A stretch of 64,000 nucleotides of DNA from Fistulifera solaris. Its lineage: Eukaryota > Bacillariophyta > Bacillariophyceae > Naviculales > Stauroneidaceae. The translations under genes and the position numbers were made by a program. This document shows, piece after piece, positions 9,224-19,771 of this stretch. A model generated the notes under the pieces. That model had not been told where the DNA came from. It worked only from the letters and a program-made list of their open reading frames with translations, and ran no database searches. Location: assembly GCA_030295235.1 (NCBI GenBank), contig AP026132.1:1177501-1241500 (forward strand), given 5' to 3'. Each line of letters starts with the position of its first letter. The first letter of the stretch is position 1.

Positions 9224-11668
9224 ATGACAAATCATCACCATGAAGCAGATGCGGTAGATCAGCTTGATTTTCCTTCGAAAGAGACACAAGAGAAAGAGGA
9301 AGCGCAAAACGACTTTGACGACTTTACTCAATCGGCGTCCGTTGTTGCGATTCATAAAGAAACGAAACAGGGGAATATGGTAGAGACGACAGGGACGATT
9401 GCAAAGCACGCGAATCAGGATGCTACAGAAACTTTTGAATCTTCTGTTTCTGTAGTGGTGATAGAGTCGGGAGCGACAGACAGAAGCAATGTTGCAAATA
9501 CTAATTTACTGGAAGAGCAAATGACGGCATTGCAGATACAGGAAACAACAACAGCAGCTTCCAAAGATGCACGACGCTTTGTGACAGCCAAAGACTTTGA
9601 TCTACTAAAGGTCATCGGTATGGGTGCTTTTGGTAAAGTGTTGCAAGTGCGACACAAACACACATCCCGGATTCTTGCCATGAAAGTGATATCGAAACGA
9701 TTGTTGCTCCGGAAATCGGGTTATGTGGAGAATATACAAGCCGAACGACAGATATTGACGCGAGTTCGCAGCCCTTTGTAGTGACGATGCATTGTTCTTT
9801 TCAAACCAGGGAAAAGCTTTTCATTATCATGGATTTTTTTGGCTGGCGGGGAATTGTTTCTGCGACTGGGACGAGAGGGAATCTTTCTTGAAAAGACCGC
9901 GGCTTTTTATCTAGGCGAGATCATTCTTGCTATTGACCACTTGCATTCGTTGGGCATTCTGCATCGTGATTTGAAGCCGTGAGTAGAGTCTCGCATCGCG
10001 CTGTGGTGAACTTTCGAAATGCTGACACTTTAGTTTTTCATTGCAGAGAGAATATCTTATTGGGCGCAGACGGCCATGTTTGTGTGACGGATTTTGGACT
10101 GGCGAAAGATTTCTCGACTGTCGGCGGTTTCGACGACGAAGAGAACCGGGCCCTGACCATTTGTGGCACGCAAGGTACGTTCGAGTACACCAAGTCGCTC
10201 TCGGTCTTTGCATAAAACATCTGACAAGTCTTCTCGTAGAGTATATGGCGCCTGAGATGCTTTCGGGGCAAGGCTATGGTCGATCGGCGGATTACTGGAG
10301 TTTAGGCTGCATCGCGTACGAAATGTTAGCTGGGTTACCACCATTTAAATCTAAAGATGGCCGGAAAGAGCTATTCCGTAAAATCATGTCCGAGAAAGTG
10401 AAGATGCCTTCCGGTAGCACGGCAGAAGCGTGTAGACTCCTGAAAGGATTACTGAACCGTAATGTACAGAAACGATTGGGCGCAGCGAAAAGCACAATGT
10501 TCGAGGTTGGGGGTGTGGCTGCGCTGAAGAATGAACCGTTCTTCAACCACTTGAACTGGGAGCATCTGGCGAACAAGCAGACTGAGCCTCCGCAAGTTTT
10601 GTCGGTACAAGACGACCAGGATTTGAAGCACTTTCACCAAGAGTTCACGGATATGGCCTTACCGCGATCTGTTGTTTTGATGAGCAAGGATGAATTTACT
10701 GCGCATCACGTAGAGTCGCAAAGATTTCGCGGATTTTCATTCATTCACGATTCTTTTGACTTGCCAGAACGACTGGATTCGGAGTTAGAATCGTATTGGA
10801 AATCTATTGAAGAGGACGCAGTATCGTTATCTGAATGCGCTAGCAGTAAAATGGATAACGAAGAAAGCGAGCAGCCGTCAACAGAATCGCCAATAAAGAA
10901 GCGACCTCCCCGCAAACGAAAGAAGAACAAAAATGATGCTTCTTGTGGAACTCCAGCAGCTTCTACTTATACTTCACCTGCTCCTTCCGAAGTAGCAACA
11001 CCCGCTCCTTCGAATTTCGAAGATGATGTTGTTGTAATACAAAACGATAGCAGTGCAAAGAAGGATACTTCTGAACCAGTCACACAGCAAGAGCAAGAAA
11101 AGTTCGTTACTTCGACGATTCCCGAATCAAATCACCAGGAGAAGCCGATCGTATCGTCAGCGGATACGTCCAAGAAGTCGGTCATGAATACCGGCGACTG
11201 GCAGCACGTGGGAGAAACGTCTTCGAAAGTTTCACGCCAGCTCCCTTTGCAAATACTGGAACTCCTAACATCAGTCAACTCAAAATGCCAGGTGCAAAGG
11301 AAGTTAACAAGTCTTTGTGGCAGACATCAAATCAGCCACAAAGCAGTGCCCCTTTACCTTGGAATCGTTCTAAACAATCAGGAACTGCTGCATGGAGTGC
11401 ACGTTCGGAGTCGACCCCTCAAGCTCAGCAGGTCGCATCTCCTCCTCCAACGTCGTCTCGGCCACTTCCTTCTTCGGATTGGCGATATCATCCTATGCCT
11501 TCACGAAAACCGTTTTCTGTTGAGGCACAGCAACCATTAAAGCCGTCGTCGCAACCAATTTGGCCGTCACTGGGTGGTGCACAAGATAAATCGGCTTCGA
11601 TTAGTAAGAATCTTCCACCAACGAAACCGGCTCTGCAAGGAGCTTGGGCGTCAAAGGCTTTAAAGTAA
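9224..11668 (+). CDS. AGC-family Ser/Thr protein kinase (S6K/SGK/Akt-like) with long C-terminal tail
   Basis: An acidic ~120-residue N-terminus precedes a complete kinase domain: glycine loop [12 protein letters not shown]-type lysine (AMKVI), HRDLKPEN, DFGLAK, and T-loop TICGTQEYMAPE. Introns lie at 9979-10046 (68 nt, inside LKPEN) and 10175-10239 (65 nt, inside GTQE). After the C-lobe comes an AGC tail with a hydrophobic motif FRGFSF (target of an upstream kinase in this family). A ~280-residue Ser/Pro-rich tail follows, with a basic cluster ([12 protein letters not shown]) that may serve as a nuclear signal. No PH or other lipid domain is seen. The frame moves by one base at 9775-9777 (T), 9834-9840 (T) and 11215-11217 (A); each repair restores kinase or tail sequence. 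Subfamily assignment is uncertain. Confidence 0.88.
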
Positions 11669-11753
11669 ACCCCGTAACTTAGAACTAACGATAGACTATA
11701 AGTTTAGTAGCATTGAAGATTAAGTTTCGTTGGTTATGAAATATGATATTGCC

Positions 11754-12947
11754 TTACTTGGGTAGACGCGACGAAATCAATTCATCATTCGAGTATTGAG
11801 CGGCTTGCTCAATCTCATATACGAGGCTGACTGCCTCAGCCACGCTTATTCGGTGACGTTCTAAAGGCGCTGCTCCATTTTGGCGTATTGTACCGTCATG
11901 ACGCGGAGTCAATCGCCAGGCTTGCGTTCGCTTGTCATTGAAGCGCACACCCTGTCCGACGCGTTCATCGTTGATGTACTGAAAGATATCGATGTAACCA
12001 GACTCGTTTTGAGTCTTTCCTTTTCCATTTCTTTTGTTGTATAGAAAAGTTCCTTCAAAGCGGACACCAGAAGAGAAGTAATACAAACCGGAACCGTGCA
12101 TTTGATTGTTCTCCCATTCACCAAAGTACAAGTCCCCGTTTGCAAAGTAGAATCGACCTTCGCCTTCTCGTTTCCCGTTAGCATACTTTCCGACGTAGAC
12201 GTCGCCGTTGGGATATCTCCGAGTTCCACTTCCGTGCATGTTATCGTTCGCCCAGTCTCCTACGTATTCGCCATTATCGTGCTGAGTATCGGAGGCAAAT
12301 GTGAGAACTCCGTGACCTGACCGTCGATCATTCACAAATTGACCCTTGTAGACGTCCCCATTGCTCCAATTCATAGTGCCTTCTCCATGTTTCTCTCCTT
12401 TACTGTTATATGGACCGCTGTAAGTAGCTGTATTTCGATCCGATGGAGTTTGCGAAGCACCCGTGCGCCTTGGTGAAAGAAATGGTACCCCTAGCGCTAG
12501 AAGCTCCGGTTTCTTTATTTGATTTTGACCTTCTTTTGATTTCACAAAGCTTAGCGGGGGCGATCGTATCTTGCACTCTGCATGCATCGATGGTTTCGGC
12601 GAGAACTCGGAAAGGTCTTCGGCTTGTTGCTCCATGTTCGGGGACTCTCTTCCGTGAGTACTATTTGCGTCGGAGGAGTCGCAACTCTCGGACGATCGGG
12701 ATGTTCTGTGTGCATCGCATCTCAAACACTGCCCTCTCTCTACGAGTTGAGGAATGGTCAGAGGGACTTTGCGGTAAGGGTCTTCGCTCGATTTGCAATT
12801 CGGGAAGATGCGAAAGAGTCCGCATCTCTTCTCAAAGCCGTAAAGTTGTTGCCCGCAGGATTGACACTGACCGAGGGCTAGCCGTTTTTGTTGTTGCGAT
12901 TGTTCATGTTCTACTTGTTGTATATCTAAAGCTATTGTCATGGTCAT
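11754..12947 (-). CDS. MORN-repeat protein
   Basis: One uninterrupted frame from ATG 12945-12947 (397 residues). The N-terminal third has CxxC pairs (CQSCGQQLYG near residue 28, GQCLRC near residue 73), possibly zinc-binding, and a Ser-rich linker. The C-terminal half holds six clear MORN repeats and a seventh weak one (Y-x-G-x-W/F ... G-x-G, e.g. YVGDWANDNMHGSG, VYVGKYANGKREGEG). MORN repeats form an extended beta sheet used as a scaffold and linked to membranes or the cytoskeleton; no enzymatic domain is attached here. The gene converges with the kinase gene (85 bp between stops). There is no sign of frame error. Confidence 0.88.
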   Translation of the reverse strand: MTMTIALDIQQVEHEQSQQQKRLALGQCQSCGQQLYGFEKRCGLFRIFPNCKSSEDPYRKVPLTIPQLVERGQCLRCDAHRTSRSSESCDSSDANSTHGRESPNMEQQAEDLSEFSPKPSMHAECKIRSPPLSFVKSKEGQNQIKKPELLALGVPFLSPRRTGASQTPSDRNTATYSGPYNSKGEKHGEGTMNWSNGDVYKGQFVNDRRSGHGVLTFASDTQHDNGEYVGDWANDNMHGSGTRRYPNGDVYVGKYANGKREGEGRFYFANGDLYFGEWENNQMHGSGLYYFSSGVRFEGTFLYNKRNGKGKTQNESGYIDIFQYINDERVGQGVRFNDKRTQAWRLTPRHDGTIRQNGAAPLERHRISVAEAVSLVYEIEQAAQYSNDELISSRLPK

Positions 12948-14226
12948 TCGGTTGTTCAAAGAAAGGTAAGCAAGTAATGAAACGATTGCGCGGTGGTGGA
13001 TGCGTCTGGTACAGTATCTTCATTACGTGTAGCGTCCGAATAAAAGGCAGCGTGGGCGTGGCAGCGTGGCCCGTTTTTCGTTTCGCCTCTTTGCGTTGCT
13101 CGAAAAAATTTTAGTCCAACATCGCACCCAGCTGCAGCCTACCAGGTACTAATTCCTATCGAAAGGTAATCGGGGCTCAGTCTTGTTTCAAAATAAATGA
13201 CTGGATTTGTTATTATTAGTCACTGTAAGCTTGAAGTGGGTGTCAAAGTCACAACTCGAACAGTGTGAATCGGTGTTCGGTCTTCGGTCATTCAATGTTC
13301 CATTTCGGAGAAATTACGAGCCTAGAAACGGTAACCCTAAGAGAATCCAAGGTTAATAAAACTCTTTTCACGATACAAAACGGAGGAACGTCACCTAAAG
13401 AGGTTATGAATGTTATCATTGTTTATCACTGGTTGTGGGAATGAGAAGTACACTATAATGGTACTGGGAAAATAGAACAGGAACGATTGTTCCGGCTTCT
13501 AATTTCGGATTAGAAATTCGAAATTTTAGTTTTCCGTCCGTCGTCCGTCTACACTCTGCCCGTCGTTTCACTCGCCCCCACCTCTGCTATAAAGACAAGA
13601 GTAAGGTTACACACTGTAATGTGCGCGCGCGGCGGCTTGCGTCTTTGGTCACTGGGTCACTGGTCACTGGTCACTGAGAAGATTGAAGATGCATCATTGA
13701 ATCTATTTTTCCGGCACCAGGGCCGCGGGCGTAGCCGTATTTTTTCCAGGTCACCGCGTCATGCGTCATGCGGTACTGTACGCGGTGAGCGCTGAGTTAG
13801 TCAATAAAACTTACCAGGTAGAGATTAGAGATTGAGTGCGAAAACGTGAAAACGGATATCAGTAGATGAGTGTCTTGTTCGGTGTACATTAATCTTATCG
13901 TTGAGTTCTTCCCTTCGGATACAATCGTTCCAATTCTCTTAAGCCTTCGGATGACCTCAATAACCAGTGAAAGCAATCGGATCCGCTGTACACTTAATTT
14001 TACGCTTTACTCGTGAAGAAGAAGATGATGGTGATACTGTACAATTTTCTTCCGGGGGTAGCGCGCTTTCGTATGTTTCTACAGAACACCACCGAGGGGC
14101 AATTTTCGAAGCAGATCACCGTTCACCCAGCGCCCACAATCCCATAATGCCAAGCCATTGACATTTGACATTGATGACGATTATTACATTCACATCCGTC
14201 ACATCTCATATCTCACATTCATTACA
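12948..14226. other. Intergenic, 1.3 kb
   Basis: No gene is supported. It contains a short tandem tcactgg run at 13648-13678. The ORFs crossing it (12443-13114, 13967-14161) are antisense shadows or lack protein features. Confidence 0.5.
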
Positions 14227-14742
14227 ATGAAAGTTATCTCTACAGGATTGCTCTTAACTCTTGGTGTTGCCTCCGCTCAAAAGACGTTTATGGAAGCTCC
14301 GGAAATCATTGTTTACTATGTTAACGAACTTGCGCCGGCCGACATTTGCACAACGAATGAGCTGAAGTATGTTGACAACAAAATCACTCCTGACTTGGAT
14401 ATGATTTTGCACAAGAAGAACTTTGCTGAAACGGAATGGACTATTTCTGCTGACACGGAAACTCGAATGTTGCGTGGCGGCGAAGATCGTGAGTTAAACG
14501 CTACATGTGATTGGTGCCGACGTAGGTATCCCAAGAGTCTCTGCAATAGCATGTACAACTGCGGCTTCCGTCGTCAGCTTCAAACAGGAACTTTGCTTAT
14601 GGACTCGCAGAAGGCGGAACTTGCCGCTGCGTTAAAGACGGTGTGCGATGAAAACCTTGCCATTGCGGCCTCTCGCAAAATGCTCCGTAATACCTGTGGA
14701 GCTGCCATTGCCGGCGCAAAGTGCTTTGTTGAGTTTAACTGA
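14227..14742 (+). CDS. Secreted Cys-rich orphan family B protein, copy 2
   Basis: Intact 171-residue protein. I choose ATG 14227 rather than the upstream in-frame 14158 because it opens a clean signal peptide (MKVISTGLLLTLGVASAQ). The mature part shares YVDNKITPDLDM, LRGGEDRELNATCDWC, LCNSMYNCGFRR and the spaced C-terminal cysteines with copy 1 at 5951. Function unknown. Its end lies 224 bp from the end of A' in convergent orientation, whereas the first A-B pair is head-to-tail. One of the pairs has therefore been rearranged since duplication. Confidence 0.82.
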   Translation: MKVISTGLLLTLGVASAQKTFMEAPEIIVYYVNELAPADICTTNELKYVDNKITPDLDMILHKKNFAETEWTISADTETRMLRGGEDRELNATCDWCRRRYPKSLCNSMYNCGFRRQLQTGTLLMDSQKAELAAALKTVCDENLAIAASRKMLRNTCGAAIAGAKCFVEFN

Positions 14743-14965
14743 GAGCCAAGCCCGCCTCGACGTTCTTCAAAAACTCTGCTACCCTCATAATTAAATTCAT
14801 AATCCATAGTACTGAATAACAATTCGTCTATGGGATACTAGAGAGATTACCACATAAAATATACTATTCACGAAGGTGTAACAACAAATTTCACTTTGCT
14901 CCTTCGAGAAGAGAGCGACGATTGACACACATAACACCACATTAACTTGCTGCAAAACCTCAGCT

Positions 14966-15445
14966 TTATGCTTTGAGACGCAAGCTTCGTGTCACTTGAG
15001 TCACTTGAAACGTCTTGTCATCAATCATTGACTGGACGCATCGACCGAGATCTTCGTTGAATGCTTCAGGTGTCTCGTTCAACAAGCGAATAATGTGCGG
15101 GCTAGGCGTTTTCGACTGGGAGACATGACCGTTCTTGTCCTTGGAAGGAGATTCTTTGTCGTGATGATCCTTACTTTTTTGGTGATCTTCGTTGCCGATC
15201 AAAAGTTTGCCCAAATCTTTGACCAATTCGTCGACCGAGACTAAATCCTGACGTTTCGTCGCCTGCACACGTTGTGAAGATAGAACGGGAGTCACGAAGA
15301 CGGTCGGTTCCATGAACTCGCAACGACCCAAGCCAGAGTCGTCCGATGTGTGCTTGTCGGGGATGTGTTTGTTCTCGTGAACGAGGATGCTAACAGGAGA
15401 TTTGTTATCCTTGAGCGGTTTGTCCTGGTGACTGTTGAACTTCAT
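14966..15445 (-). CDS. Orphan family A protein, copy 2 (inverted)
   Basis: Intact 159-residue frame, nearly collinear with the protein at 4237 (same MKFNSH start, same SLRLKA end). Differences concentrate in the Lys/Ser/Asp-rich middle. Orientation is opposite to copy 1, and the upstream DNA (15446-15835) is duplicated with it. Function unknown; no domain, signal or membrane segment is seen. Confidence 0.77.
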   Translation of the reverse strand: MKFNSHQDKPLKDNKSPVSILVHENKHIPDKHTSDDSGLGRCEFMEPTVFVTPVLSSQRVQATKRQDLVSVDELVKDLGKLLIGNEDHQKSKDHHDKESPSKDKNGHVSQSKTPSPHIIRLLNETPEAFNEDLGRCVQSMIDDKTFQVTQVTRSLRLKA

Positions 15446-15835
15446 GGTGTAGCTGAGAAGAGGGTTGGAAGAGTTGCTCTTATGAAATTCGGTGCGCTTT
15501 GCAGCGGACGAGGTTCCGATTTGTGAGAGAAATGAACGCGAAGAATGGAGGGAGATTTTTTGACTCTTGTTTTGTTTTTTCAGTTAGTTTCAATCGTGTT
15601 CTTGTGGGAGGCGACATCTTCGCCCATGTAGTATTGAGCGACCAGTTTGAATATGATGCAACCTTACATAAGAAACGCCTTTGCTGTAAAGAACATTTCA
15701 ATGAGAAGAGAGCCGTTTTTTTGTTGTGCGTTTTTGTTTTTGTTTTTATTCGGTTGGCGGAAAAGAATGCTCCGCGTTTTGTGTTAAGCCAGAGATCGAA
15801 TACCGCATCCGTTCTTAATGCCGTATAGTGAGGCT
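15446..15835. repeat. Upstream arm of inverted segmental duplication (copy 2)
   Basis: Reverse-complement counterpart of 3835-4236. Similarity ends near 15835. An ORF reading through it in each copy (with FEYDATLHKKRLC in common) is on the strand opposite to the A gene. I interpret it as conserved non-coding DNA, though a small antisense gene is not excluded. Confidence 0.7.
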
Positions 15836-16277
15836 GTCGCGCGTTTCACAACTTTACTGTGGAAAGGACGTTAAAATTCTGCCTCGTCACAACGATCAAC
15901 GCAACAAGGATGAGATTAAGTGGGTCATGAGTTGAGGTTAGTCCTGGGTCGGTTACAAACATTTTTCCGCGTTAATCTAATACAAACTCAAACATATCAC
16001 CACTATGAACGCGAAGGCCAAAAGCAATAGCCATTCTGTATTGCATGTCACGATATACCATCTCTTCTCAGCCAAGCAACCAACACATTCGAACTGGGGA
16101 TCGAAGGCTATACCTATACGCGTAATGAACAGTTCGCTACTGTAGCCAAAACTACGCAAGGTTGCTACTAATTAAAAAGAAGAGCATCTGCTGCAAGCTG
16201 CAAGCCTGTGCTTCTTGGAAACGCTGAGGTCGTCGTCATCGTAGAATGTCTACGATATTGTCATGCCTGTAATTAGG
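15836..16277. other. Intergenic; hairpin near hybrid kinase 3' end
   Basis: No gene. A perfect 8-bp inverted repeat with 3-nt loop (atcgtaga/tctacgat) lies at 16238-16256, just past the stop of the hybrid kinase, so it would form a hairpin in the 3' UTR. Confidence 0.5.
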
Positions 16278-18262
16278 CTATTGCTTGATACGTTGAGCGA
16301 TTGTCTTGTTTTTCACCCTGTCGCTTTCCAAAATTTCCTCTAGCGTCTGGATAGAAATTGGTTTCGGACGGAAGTCATCCATGCCTGCTTCGAAGCCTTG
16401 GTGACTTGCCTCTGAACTTATATGGGCCGACATTCCAACAATATACTGTCGAAGCGAAGGGCGCTCTTTCGATTCCCACTCGCGATATTGTTTCATACAA
16501 TCCAGCCCGTCCATCACGGGCATAAGGAAATCGCACAGCACGACGTCGTAGACACTGTCTTTCAAGCATTTAAGACCTTCCAATCCGTCCCTCGCTTCTT
16601 TTGTGGAATATCCTAGCGATTTCAAAGCCCTTGTGATCGTCTTTCGAACGACCAAAGAATCCTCAATAACTAAAGCGCATTTATCACTGGAAGGATTGGT
16701 TGTGGAATCTTTTGGAGGGCCATCTGATGGCACAGGGATCTCCAGGCATGTTTTACCTTCATTCACCGGGCATGCCGTACTTTTTCATTAGCCACTGTAA
16801 ACAAAGGAACAGCCGAGTAAACGAGAATATTATTTCCGGTTGGTGCGCATCCGTAATGCCCACACAGCACGCTTGTCCAGTACACTAACGATTGCAAGCC
16901 CAAGTGATCATTGAATATTACATCGGCCGAAATATCCACTTCATCGGATGGACGGAACAGACACTCAAAGACGAGTTCGTCATGCAGTTGATGAGCAGTA
17001 TCTTGGGCGTCCTTTTCAATAACCGAAGCTCGATTGAGGTGTCTGAAGACGTATTCAATCCGTGATCGATGAGATTCAGAGCGATCTGCAGCAATGAAAT
17101 TTTATTGGACAAAATCGACTCAGGGATGTTCTTGTCGACGAAGAATTCGACGAGAACTCGGCGGTTGAGAAGAGTCGCAATCAGGCTGATTTGTTCTCTC
17201 AGTGTAGACGTAGATGTAACACTCAGGCCGCGATGGCGTGGATTATTTCGCAACATGTCAATGGAATGCTCACATAGTTGAGCTAGAAGGTCCGAAGTTC
17301 GTTTCGCATTGACAAGGACTCCGTGCTGCTCTGCGTCCAACTGCTCGTGCAATATGGTGTCTTCCGTGAGTAGTGTCAGGGCTAGCTGGAGTGCCCCAAG
17401 AGGGGTGCGCAGTTCGTGAGAGGTACTGATAATCAAATTTTCGGGGATCATTGCTCTCTTGGCGTCCCGATAACGAACCATCTCACGAGTGGCTAGCGTG
17501 GCCAAATCCAGCAGAGTCGCTTCTTCTGCAGCAGAGAGTCCGTTGGGACGCGACAATGGATCGAAAACACAAAAAGAGCCAATCTGCCCGGAACCGTTTG
17601 TGATTCAGAGTCCGTTTTGTTAATGCTTGATGAGGAGAAAAATTGAGCATTCTGGTCTATGGAAACTCACCTGATATCCTTCGGGCGAAATCAGTGGTGC
17701 CCCTGCGTAGAAGCGCACCGCGCCGGCCTGAACAAATGGATTCTCACAGAATCGAAAATCCTCTGTGGCGTCTTTAATGACGAGACTTCGAATGGTCTTT
17801 TTGAGTTGAACCGTGTGCGAACACATGGTGATTTTTCGCGCATATTCTCGCTGATCCGTGCCTTCACACGCAATTACCCACTGTCTCGAAAAAGTCCATC
17901 AATGAGACGTTACAATAGGGCACACGCAATGCGCGTTTTCCCAAACGAGCCAGTCGATCAAATACTTCTTCTCGATCCGCGTCCAGCAGACAGTACGATT
18001 TCAAACACATGAGCCGTTCGAGTTCTTCATCGACAGTTTGTGCTTCTGTAGTGATCGGATCCGTTTTCGGTAGAGCCCACTCGAAGTCTTCAGGGTCTGT
18101 TTGGGGCGTCGCGAAGGAAGGTATTTCGTTGGTAACACCGCATTCCAAAGCTTCTCGCAGGGCTTCTTCCGTGGGAAAGTCGAGCACCGAGCGGTATCTT
18201 ACTGGGCTAGCTGAGCTTATGGGTTGATTGAGAAGATCGGTGGCTGTTTCTACTTCCGTCAT
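16278..18262 (-). CDS. Hybrid sensor: GAF - histidine kinase - receiver, with degenerate ATPase
   Basis: Start at ATG 18260-18262. After a ~110-residue leader comes a bacterial-type GAF domain (SRQWVIACEG; DATEDFRFCENPFV; VRFYAGAPL). A HisKA helix with H-box STSHELRTPLG follows, then an ATPase-like region, then a receiver domain with all key residues (ED pair, LCDFLMPVMDG phospho-acceptor, GMSA, RPKP lysine). The ATPase region lacks the usual boxes: the N-box reads NLIDHGLNTS (H for the key N), no DxGxG is seen, and G2 is HLGLQSL. An intron lies at 17584-17670 (87 nt). One-base shifts at 17889-17893, 17013-17016 and 16781-16785 are all homopolymers. The total is about 620 residues, soluble, with no membrane helix. 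It may relay signals without its own ATP-dependent phosphorylation. Confidence 0.83.
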
Positions 18263-18683
18263 CTATGTTGTTGTTTGCTCGTTTGTGGTGAAGACGAGAG
18301 AGTGTTGATGTTGATAATGGTTGGAACAGTGCATGTGCATGGTGCATGTTCAGTGGCTAATAAAGTCTAAAAAGTCGAACGCACGCTTCTCCACATACTA
18401 CGTACTATTGCCTGGTAATTCGAGTGTTTCGCGTTGCGAGTTTTAGGTGTACATAAGACTATGGGAAAATGATGCAAAGAACCACGCAAGTAGAAACAGG
18501 TGAAACGGAGTGTATCGACACGGAACGTGATAGTGAAACTGTACTGTCGTCACCAGAAATATGAAAGAATAAAAAATGTAGTCTAGACTAGTCTAATACG
18601 TAGTATTTTTTAATGCTCCTATTTGCGCACATCTTTTTCTTATGCCAGACTCCGTAAACGACCAGCAATCAGCAGTTCAATGA
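18263..18683. other. Intergenic upstream of hybrid sensor
   Basis: No gene or repeat identified; it ends at the first satellite array. Confidence 0.45.
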
Positions 18684-19570
18684 TCAAATTTTCAAATCCT
18701 ACCGCAATGCTGTGCACGTTGCAGAAATTCTGGACAAGGTGTTTCGGGTCATAAAGAAAGAAGGCGCACGTTCCAGAAATTCTGGAGACGGTGTATTGAT
18801 CATAACAAAAGAAAGTGAAACTTCCATTTATTCTGGAAACGTTATTTCTCCTGCTACAGAAATTCTGTGGTGGTCCAGAAATTCTGGACCAGTTTTTCGA
18901 TCCTACCGAAATGCTGTGCACGTTCGAGAAACTCTGGACACGGTGTTTTGGATCGTAACGAAAGACAGTGCGCGTTCCAGAAATTCTGAGAACTTATGGT
19001 TTGATTATAATGAAACAGAGTACACACTCCAGAAATTCTGGACCATTTATTTCTAATCATACAGAAATTCTGTGGTAGTCCAGAAATTTTGGACCAGTTT
19101 TTTCGATCCTACCGAAATGCTGAGCACGTTCCAGAAATTCTAGACACCGTGTTTTACAACATAACGAAAGCCAGTGCACGTTTGAGAAATTCAGGAACCG
19201 GATTTTGGATCATAACGAAAGATAGTGCACGTTCCAGCAATGCTGGAAAAGTAATGTTTGATCACGCAAAATTCTGTGTTGGTCCAGGAATTCCGGACCA
19301 GTTGTTTTCCATCCTACCGAGATAATGTGCTCATTCAAGAAATTCTGAAGACGGTGTTGTGGATCATAACGAAAGAAAGTGCACATTCCAGAAATTCTGG
19401 AAATGTTATTCGAGTCATACAGAAATTCTGTAATGGTCCAGAAAATCTGGACCAGTTTTTTCGATCCTACCGAAATGCTGTGCAGGTTCCAGAAATTGTG
19501 GACAAGTTGTTGTGGAGCATTGCGAAAGATAGTGCGTGTTCCAGAAATTCGGGAAACTGTGTTTTGATCA
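18684..19570. repeat. Satellite array 1: ~51-bp palindromic monomers in a ~205-bp four-monomer unit
   Basis: Diverged tandem repeat whose monomers each carry a dyad centred on CAGAAATTCTG, in long form TTCCAGAAATTCTGGAA. The longer marker 'ggtccagaaattctggacc' followed by 'cgatcctaccgaaatgctg' recurs near 18870, 19076, 19280 and 19434. The spacings (about 206, 204 and 154) are four, four and three monomers of about 51 bp. ORFs on both strands are by-products. The array ends about 200 bp upstream of the reductase gene at 19772. Confidence 0.85.
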
Positions 19571-19622
19571 GAAACGAAAGAGCAAGCTTTACTATAGTAC
19601 GGATATGTATATTACTTTTCTT

Positions 19623-19643
19623 CACGACTGATTCCAGTCATGA
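19623..19643. repeat. Dispersed dyad CACGACTG..CAGTCATG (family II)
   Basis: Second clear copy of the short palindrome also seen at 1956, preceded by the same T-rich 'tatattactttt' stretch. It lies between satellite array 1 and the reductase start. Confidence 0.5.
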
Positions 19644-19771
19644 GTCATGAAGCTAGTTTCTTACTCTCCGTTCTACTACGTAGAAAGAATACGGCTCCGT
19701 TTTCCGTTTTCCGTTTTCTTTGCCGCACATTTTTGGCCATTGCCGTCGATCGAACGCTTTCGACTTTAATC

